64,000 nt of DNA. Origin: Owenia fusiformis. Taxonomy: Eukaryota; Annelida; Polychaeta; Sabellida; Oweniidae. The position numbers were made by a program, and so were the translations under genes. Within the stretch, counting starts at the first letter, position 1. Each line of letters starts with the position of its first letter. Positions 62,401 through 64,000 of the stretch are shown here, piece by piece. The notes under the pieces are model-generated. The model was not told the origin of the DNA. It did no database searches and saw nothing but the letters and a program-made list of their open reading frames with translations. Location: contig CAIIXF020000001.1 of assembly GCA_903813345.2 (NCBI GenBank), positions 14,155,915 through 14,219,914 of the forward strand, given 5' to 3'.

Positions 62401-63640
62401 ATATCGTCCCCTGGCTTTGTATCGCTGTGATGAACACACTCTTACTGGTACACGTTAAAAAATCTGCCAAAGTCAGTTCAAGGATGCTGAACTTTCCACT
62501 GAGGTCGAATCGCAACCTCACTGTCATGTTAATCGGGATTGTTCTAGTATATATGGTGTGCAATCTACCAAAATGCGTCTCGGTCTTCATGGATTTGATT
62601 CAACGTGAACTGTTCAAGTCATGTGAGATAGAAGTCTGTGTCCTACCACAATCATCTCGTGATCTTGCCGACACGATTGCCAGCCTCTTGAACACATTCA
62701 ATAGCTGCATCAATTTTGTTCTTTACTGCATACTGGGGGACAAGTTCTTCCAGGAGTGTAAGAGAATGTTCTGCGGTAAATGCATGAAGAGGTCTGTTCG
62801 TCGAGTTGGTTTCATTGAAACAAGTGTTAAAAGATCAAGGTCTAACTCAAAAGGACCAAGTGTTTTGCAGTTTCAACTTAAAGGGAGGGAAGAATCAAGT
62901 GGCACATGTATTATGTGACATACAATAGTGTATTACAAATAATGAAAATATGACAATGTTAGCTTCCTTCAATGTGTTCACTGTATGGAAAGATCAGCAT
63001 ATTTCATATGAAATACGTCTAGCTTGAAAAGATATTCGAGACGAGAATTAATTGCATTTGAAAGCTGACATTTCACGCGGTTTGATTTATAGCTGCCAGA
63101 AGTTGAAGAATAATCTGTAGATAAACTGTAATAAAGTAACCCCTTAACTATATTAGATACACTTATTAATTTACTGAGCACTTCAGATTCCCAATAAATC
63201 TGAAGTTCAATCTTTATAATATTGTGACTCCTTAACATTTGCAGATTGTTCACCAGTTAATTAATTCTTAAGATAACATTACTTACACTAAAAATATAAG
63301 GTGGTTCAGTCCATCAACTTTTGAATATGTCTATGTTGAATTGAAAAAGCTTTGAAAATATTGTAATATAGATTTGTAGCTTTGAATATACAATATATCA
63401 AATTCCTTCAATTAACCGAACACATTGATTCAAATTCATGGTTGTTGATTGGCATTTTATACAACCTCTGATTCTAGCTTAAAGATTACATAACTTACAG
63501 CAGGTTTATTCTCAGGGCCCCATATATGCCCTGCTAAATCTGGTTCATTGAAGTACAGAGTGAGGAAATCAGGCCGCTCCCCTTCAGGTAAATCAAGCCA
63601 AGTCAAAATCTGATCAATACGGGCCTGGTAGGAAATCTTT
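38452..63640 (-). CDS. ENPP1/3-like ectonucleotide pyrophosphatase, C-terminal part
   Basis: Eleven exons join in phase: 63640-63499, 56529-56421, 55819-55694, 49012-48859, 48512-48361, 47980-47793, 40951-40736, 40486-40363, 40164-40102, 39490-39370 and 38758-38452 (TGA). They encode about 567 residues. The first two carry the metal ligands of the alkaline-phosphatase-superfamily catalytic domain: a NEPD...GH box and VVADHGM. Exons 3-6 give [20 protein letters not shown]...[23 protein letters not shown] and [12 protein letters not shown]. The last five form the nuclease-like domain, with FDYDGDG (the calcium loop), SFLLPH and [11 protein letters not shown]. These enzymes hydrolyse extracellular nucleotides or related phosphodiesters. 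The N-terminus and catalytic threonine exon lie right of 64000. The acceptor at 40164 was chosen by phase among several nearby AGs. Confidence 0.92.
39168..39319. repeat. Tandem duplication, about 60-base units
   Basis: TTTTGTGTATAAAAATCC, ATATCCATG, GTAGGAAATA and CTTCATGTAATATCCATT occur in order at about 39170-39227 and again at 39259-39319. It lies in the last ENPP intron. Confidence 0.85.
39661..39931. repeat. MITE with internal GGAGGATATCGTGACGATATACTCC array
   Basis: ATTATCCTACACTT followed by GTGTACTAAATGTAT at 39661-39692 is inverted at about 39896-39931. Inside are three imperfect palindromes of the form GGAGGATATCRTGAYGATATACTCC (about 39739, 39770 and 39809). Confidence 0.8.
39938..40062. 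repeat. 125-base hairpin MITE
   Basis: ATCCTATGATTTT at the left and AAAATCATAGGAT at the right pair. The pairing continues through GAATATCATTTTAATCTAC/GTAGATAAAAATGATATTC and GGTGATATTGATAT/ATATCAATATCACC to a 20-base loop. It ends 40 bases from ENPP exon 40102-40164. Confidence 0.88.
41001..41086 (-). pseudogene. Fossil duplicate of ENPP exon 40951-40736
   Basis: An acceptor-like CATTTTAG is followed by AATGACTTTCCAAAAGATAT. This parallels the real exon start (AATGACTTCCCCAAAGATGT) about 135 bases away. Reading on gives NDFPKDIE, a stop, YDEK, more stops, and then TTACTGAGCAGG, which parallels ATCACTGAGCAAG of the real exon. This is a partial tandem exon duplication inactivated by nonsense changes. 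Confidence 0.75.
41672..41960. repeat. MITE with TTATGCACCATT ends
   Basis: TTATGCACCATTTAAAAATTTGTGTG at the left is matched inverted by CACACAAACC and TTTGAATGGTGCATTATAA at the right. Inner GAGGGTCAGGAATTTCACATG and CATTGGGAATCTCACAC words are partly paired. A segment from it (ACTTTGTCCCAAGAGTAAGG) also occurs at 43991-44010. Confidence 0.75.
42010..42232. repeat. 12-base minisatellite (GTAGCTGAGTAA/G)n
   Basis: About 15 units of GTAGCTGAGTAR, degenerate at the left edge, pass into GTAGGTAA units at the right. All frames through it are repetitive and are not protein genes. It lies in the long ENPP intron. Confidence 0.92.
42233..43440. repeat. Tandem array, about 600-base unit, two copies plus partial
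   Basis: Landmarks CCATATCTCAAAAGTGGGTC, TCTGACGGCAAAAGGCT, GTGTAGTG(C/T)CAGAATCGC and CTATATCTCGTATTTTACAC recur about 600 bases apart. AAGTCGGATCGAAATTT plus GATTCGGATTCCTGA recurs at each unit border. A third partial unit ends near 43440. No conserved reading frame spans the units. Confidence 0.85.
43871..44155. repeat. 105-base direct repeat, 180-base period
   Basis: Positions 43871-43975 and 44051-44155 are identical except one base. Together they lie immediately upstream of the first HYD1-type ART gene and could include its promoter. The sequence is AT-rich with CATATATAAGG near its end, a possible TATA-like box. Confidence 0.9.
44248..45382 (+). CDS. HYD1-type ADP-ribosyltransferase-like protein 1, 124 aa
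   Basis: Two exons: 44248-44425 and 45186-45382 (TAG), with intron GTAAAT...TATAG. Residues 1-59 show VYHYTS near the start, [19 protein letters not shown] and GVYFTTM. This matches the N-terminal half of the HYD1-signature ART family (Tox-ART-HYD1, known from bacterial polymorphic toxins and also seen in animals). Exon 2 gives AIELDIP, then PGDVNLND and HQFIKV. The enzyme would transfer ADP-ribose from NAD, but activity is inference. It is nested in the ENPP intron between 47793 and 40951, on the opposite strand, followed by a paralogue. It lacks a signal peptide and lacks the hydrophobic tail of the second copy. AATAAA follows at 45552. Confidence 0.72.
46344..47453 (+). CDS. HYD1-type ADP-ribosyltransferase-like protein 2, 164 aa
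   Basis: The exon structure is the same as the neighbour: 46344-46521 (178 nt, identical length) and 47137-47453 (TAA), phase 1 at the junction. [42 protein letters not shown] and later [23 protein letters not shown] and RFIRV align with copy 1. After the domain there is a 35-residue Gly/Val/Ala-rich hydrophobic tail (about residues 124-164, [13 protein letters not shown] and [12 protein letters not shown]), long enough to span a membrane. It ends NWN. Copy 1 lacks this tail. It is probably a tandem duplicate whose membrane tail was gained here or lost in copy 1. Substrate unknown. Confidence 0.74.
49358..49498. repeat. DIRS left inverted terminal repeat
   Basis: This ITR is an exact inverted match to 55010-55150. 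It contains CTTTCACTTTCACTTTC and TTGCGCATGCGCA, the latter a palindrome that could bind a regulator. Confidence 0.92.
49558..49671. repeat. DIRS internal complementary region
   Basis: 49558-49620 is complementary to 49307-49369, and 49621-49671 is complementary to about 55131-55181. The junction at 49620/49621 therefore fixes the two outer ends of the element. Confidence 0.92.
49959..51060 (-). CDS. DIRS tyrosine recombinase
   Basis: The recombinase domain has the tyrosine-recombinase catalytic set. The first arginine is in [10 protein letters not shown], the HxxR box is THQLRAL, the GRW box follows, and the nucleophile tyrosine is in FASFYLK. An N-terminal SAM-like part reads WAGWC...[12 protein letters not shown] and TIAGYRTAL. 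The frame is open much further upstream (to 52856), but that part is a shadow of the reverse transcriptase in another frame. I therefore begin at about 51060, where family-like sequence ([16 protein letters not shown]) appears. It overlaps the RT ORF by about 200 bases, so frameshifting or internal initiation is needed. It ends at the TAA near 49959. It integrates the circular element DNA. Confidence 0.88.
50846..53023 (-). CDS. DIRS reverse transcriptase / RNase H polyprotein, 725 aa frame
   Basis: RT motifs in order: [45 protein letters not shown] and the YLDD active site. RNase H follows with [20 protein letters not shown] and [15 protein letters not shown]. After RNase H comes a segment with [17 protein letters not shown] and YAFPP, the position where many DIRS elements carry a methyltransferase-like domain. 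I do not see a clear catalytic DPPY motif. The first 30 or so residues overlap ORF1, so the true start may be lower than 53023. Confidence 0.9.
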   Translation of the reverse strand: MEKDGVQRVFLEEEAEVNLSVEESPLINSDLFQVENYLHTSSNDKVGGRLMEFWQEWSQINASAKVINLLKEGYYLPFKEKPKLQKTPLWSEFHNPLKREAVFDLINTLLEENAIEQVEDISSPGFYSRIFLVPKKSSDKWRPVTDLSTLNLFLNVPSFKMDTPEIIKRNLEKGMYMTSIDLRQAYLHVPIARSHQKYLRFAVKNRGVFQWKCLPFGLATAPLIFTEIVSQIKKFLHSINIKMFQYLDDWMIIASSHQVSSENTKTVCNLTKKLGFLLNLEKSELNPTQQLTYLGSLYDLKKGLILPTQYRVKLLETEIQRFLAKPLQTAKFWKRILGLLAATEKIVPLGRLFMREMQYDLQRNWNASKDMNILIPWSKMTRQDLVWWLNKDNLVKGVPIQMQNSVDLKLFTDSSMTAWGAHLENLEVSKMWSKQDLNLHINMKELMAVELSLKHFQPQVQGKRIQVSSDNASTVAYLKNQGGTHSYQLFKVTKRILLWNQVNNIEMTIRHIPGRLNILADALSRKSQILSTEWSLKDQIFHAICRKWGKPLIDLFATRHNTKLPLFVSPVPDTLAWEVDALSMDWKGLWAYAFPPTPLISLVLNKMLQTTNVEMILIAPLWEKQAWYPRLLESLVEKPLNIPVVPKMLKQTRQWVFHQNPQIFKLHAWRLSNNPLKTKAFQTRLQKELQNLKETPRSRYMTRNGESGLVGVLNGIEIHSELLLL
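52935..54935 (-). CDS. DIRS ORF1, Gag-like protein with RS-rich N-terminus, 666 aa
   Basis: Residues about 45-200 are dominated by RS, SR and RHR dipeptides with SSSPR and SPSLSPK repeats, like the RS domains of splicing factors. An acidic, QVNDDH-repeat section follows, then a globular middle ([23 protein letters not shown]) as in DIRS Gag-like proteins. The C-terminus is Gly/Arg-rich ([17 protein letters not shown]), typical of nucleic-acid binding. The ATG lies about 75 bases inside the right ITR. The RS section may place the particle protein in nuclear speckles, which is inference. Confidence 0.82.
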   Translation of the reverse strand: MSTNTTQFDTTEGVNTQGDQRVSPARSDKGKSPVVKSKVLEKVRRGRRESRSNSTSSGSDSDTSFKRRKKHRHRDSASPKRRRHRTKSISSSPRGRYRSRSRSRSRSRPRRSRSHSSSPRVRYRSKDRLHNRKRSRSKSRSRYKYKHRSKSRSRSKSLSSSPRKRHKSSHHRSAYRSHRSPSLSPKKRYYRKQSPSISPKRRRYRNDKDSPRYDKYQWERDQFINPRIDQRQEMFQNFLQDQQVLRAMYAGSSAYIPQNISKRTQSRPWSVNDDHTQVNDDHIQEQDDHIQINDDQQFKSPPTLTRTISLNRDDDSVTIELENDGEQEDPDTKPSNEVARAKLEFLAATEVVKKSFPEIAEMSTPKNKVKSWSLVKDKPSVLTNSLQLPLCPGVKNNLIEGVKIFNDLPQDAFSKDLPNLCKKRYKLPKALYQIVPDEDKFEPCKIDEDFSSIAKPFKKNDSQKAKLDPHFANLSLKTLTDWEGVSRENLVTSSHTEWFIGSVKPLFEDLLKEEGMDPSLCQKIEQALTLIKAAGHCIEDGYRLNAFLLNQIVACRRHSYLSMKADKDIPFADLKELMTLEPQTGKLFQDNLAKVKENLRKAKNDIAQNQILDYTSKKEDKNKPKTSNKFQNKDSSFRGKGRGSKGFPRGRGRGKSVGRGKSTDKQ
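55010..55150. repeat. DIRS right inverted terminal repeat
   Basis: Exact inverted partner of 49358-49498. It precedes ORF1 and so presumably holds the element's promoter. Confidence 0.92.
55855..56114. repeat. Interspersed repeat with MITE family M end (copy E)
   Basis: Begins GACTTTGAGAAGGTCATTG and AACTTCTGAGAACTTGTACA (as at 16020-16432), then TTTGTTACAGACACCAACC, and ends TTGTTGGTGACATAA. A CCRCC-rich centre distinguishes this copy. It lies in the ENPP intron just upstream of exon 55819-55694. Confidence 0.7.
56952..60267. mobile_element. Candidate 3.3 kb DNA transposon with 25-base TIRs
   Basis: GTCATTCCACATATAAGCAG at 56952 and its inverted partner ending at 60267 agree at 24 of 25 positions. 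The left third carries four GGTACGTT words (57144, 57527, 57698 and 58031) plus one TGTACGTT (57683), possibly subterminal binding motifs. The interior has no intact gene and contains a younger insertion at 58161-59128. No target duplication was recognised. It lies in the ENPP intron between exons 63499 and 56529. Confidence 0.5.
58161..59128 (+). mobile_element. Tc1/mariner-like relic with TA target sites
   Basis: CAGGGCGTATCAAAAAAACG at the left and CGTTTTTTTGATACGCACTG at the right form the termini, with TA on both sides. The pairing extends about 150 bases inward (CACAAAACTAGTAATGAC and similar). At about 58368-58440 the plus strand reads [19 protein letters not shown], which resembles the last catalytic-aspartate region of mariner-type transposases. 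The rest of the transposase is absent. About 58690-58990 holds a diverged tandem duplication. Confidence 0.72.
60544..61593 (+). CDS. Class A GPCR, peptide-receptor-like, 349 aa, intronless CDS
   Basis: Landmarks: GN at 27-28 in TM1, SIADL with Asp56 in TM2, ERF at 115-117 in place of DRY, CNLP at 255-258 in TM6, and [10 protein letters not shown] at 304-313 in TM7, a substitution of NPxxY. Extracellular loop 2 has NQT and Cys187. These features suit the FMRFamide/peptide-receptor-like group of invertebrate GPCRs, but the ligand is unknown. A strong acceptor (TTTCAG) sits 3 bases before the ATG, so a 5' non-coding exon is likely. The Cys-rich C-tail (CKCCKRK) may be palmitoylated. Nested on the opposite strand in the ENPP intron, and a paralogue starts 164 bases after the stop. 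Confidence 0.9.
   Translation: MEASEFNEQHICYGIIMNIIIVLGTIGNILAIIVWLQPGLRNTTTATYLTALSIADLCVLWTAIFRYETFSIFWTRWDYFMYEVTNKPYIDVYLEPFHWIALGTTSMLTVALTVERFLAVKFPMKIKPFCNKSVTFFIIILILITALALTIPNFFDYKIISLKPPFLNQTINIIDATDFKETSHYTCFFHSYIIPIFWYLIPWVCLAVCNALLIHHVRMSARRINAVAVHDFVNMNPHRHLTRLLIAITITYMVCNLPLCVIVIIHVKKETENDVCEPGSESPWGPDDPYQVARVFGNTLNILNSGINFILYCTIGAKFRREFLRTFCKCCKRKAHVPATNVIHITSED
61758..62918 (+). CDS. Class A GPCR, tandem paralogue, 386 aa, intronless CDS
   Basis: Aligns along its length with the preceding receptor: [10 protein letters not shown] (TM2), [19 protein letters not shown] at 133-138, [12 protein letters not shown] (TM5), MVCNLPKC (TM6) and [10 protein letters not shown] (TM7). The DRY motif is ERY, and NPxxY is again replaced by a sequence lacking the proline. 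It has an N-glycosylation site (NMT) in the N-terminus and a longer C-tail rich in Ser, Arg and Lys ending CIM. Tandem duplication is clear from identity in loops as well as TMs. No acceptor sits directly before the ATG. Confidence 0.9.
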   Translation: MEILAEERNMTTEQPTLAACIYTHMTFMKVCYALWITMAIFGLIGNTVSVIVLSRKRLRLSTTATYLQALSISDMFVVLTAVFRYKAYYILLSEESYMEARFWLNGYVEVYIEPFHFIFLGASSLITTALTTERYMAISCPLSIKRHCDVIFTRVIIGAIYGIITIVTLPTFFTYNVISMNLDGQRITLTQATPFGLKTNYECIFHKLLIPIFWYIVPWLCIAVMNTLLLVHVKKSAKVSSRMLNFPLRSNRNLTVMLIGIVLVYMVCNLPKCVSVFMDLIQRELFKSCEIEVCVLPQSSRDLADTIASLLNTFNSCINFVLYCILGDKFFQECKRMFCGKCMKRSVRRVGFIETSVKRSRSNSKGPSVLQFQLKGREESSGTCIM

Positions 63641-64000
63641 CTGAAATAAAAAAAATATTTATCAACAAAAAATTTAGGTAAATGAGAAAGTTCACAGACT
63701 TGCAGGTATATACAATTTTAGAAGTTTCCATTCAATTTTTCTGTCTTATTTCATGTATCTTTTCAGTTTCTAGCCCAATTTTCAAATTTTCAGTCTGACT
63801 TTTTACAGAATTCTCAAATTCCCTGACCATGACAGCCAATTTTGAAGAAATTCTGAAACCATCTTAGTTGTACCATGGACTCTCAATTTCTAGTTGAAAG
63901 TCCATGGTTTTAGTGACTTTTCCCAGGCCATTTCAATCCTGTTAAAGATTCCGCTAATTCAAATAATGCTTGCATAATTATGGTCTTGTTATCGAAAGGG

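Noticed and set aside
1..64000. tRNA, rRNA, CRISPR or bacterial-type operon features
   Set aside because: None recognised. Gene structure is that of animal nuclear DNA, and tRNA detection without a folding search would be unreliable.

Overview
The window is AT-rich animal nuclear DNA. Genes have short exons, GT-AG introns of 0.1 to 9 kb and abundant transposon remnants. Gene content (class A receptors without coding introns, an NF-YC orthologue, an ENPP ectoenzyme, a Golgi-type sulfotransferase) and the repeats (a DIRS-type retroelement, long fold-back elements, many MITEs) suggest a marine invertebrate, possibly a deuterostome such as an echinoderm or hemichordate. The species cannot be fixed from sequence alone. 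All exon models were spliced by hand, by matching splice sites and reading phase.

Layout. (1) 430-1249, minus: first two exons of a SAP-domain protein that runs off the left edge. (2) 1250-4420: no gene, small inverted repeats. (3) 4592-22814, minus: a ten-exon zinc-finger gene (ZAD-like N-terminus, eight C2H2 fingers, 1160 aa). Its introns hold two long fold-back elements (6697-9786 and 16792-20531) and, on the other strand, a receptor gene (13867-14841). (4) 22815-24323: intergenic, between divergently transcribed genes. (5) 24324-28502, plus: NF-YC in eight coding exons. (6) 28503-33026: no gene, with a decayed LINE interrupted by a MITE. (7) 33027-36386, plus: a four-exon carbohydrate sulfotransferase. 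(8) 38452-63640, minus: the C-terminal eleven exons of an ENPP1/3-like ectonucleotide pyrophosphatase/phosphodiesterase, whose 5' part lies beyond the right edge.

The ENPP introns carry other genes and elements. There is a tandem pair of two-exon ADP-ribosyltransferase-like genes of the HYD1 type (44248-45382 and 46344-47453, plus). There is an intact-looking 5.9 kb DIRS-type tyrosine-recombinase retrotransposon (49307-55181, coding on minus). A decayed 3.3 kb element (56952-60267) has a Tc1/mariner-like relic inside it. Two tandem paralogous receptor genes follow (60544-61593 and 61758-62918, plus). The recurring theme is genes nested in introns of larger genes on the opposite strand.

The most unusual items are the nested HYD1-type ART pair, the complete DIRS element with a perfect internal complementary region and an RS-rich first ORF, the ZAD plus C2H2 gene, the fold-back element carrying a cysteine-rich CXC-like tail in one arm, and a fossil duplicated ENPP exon.
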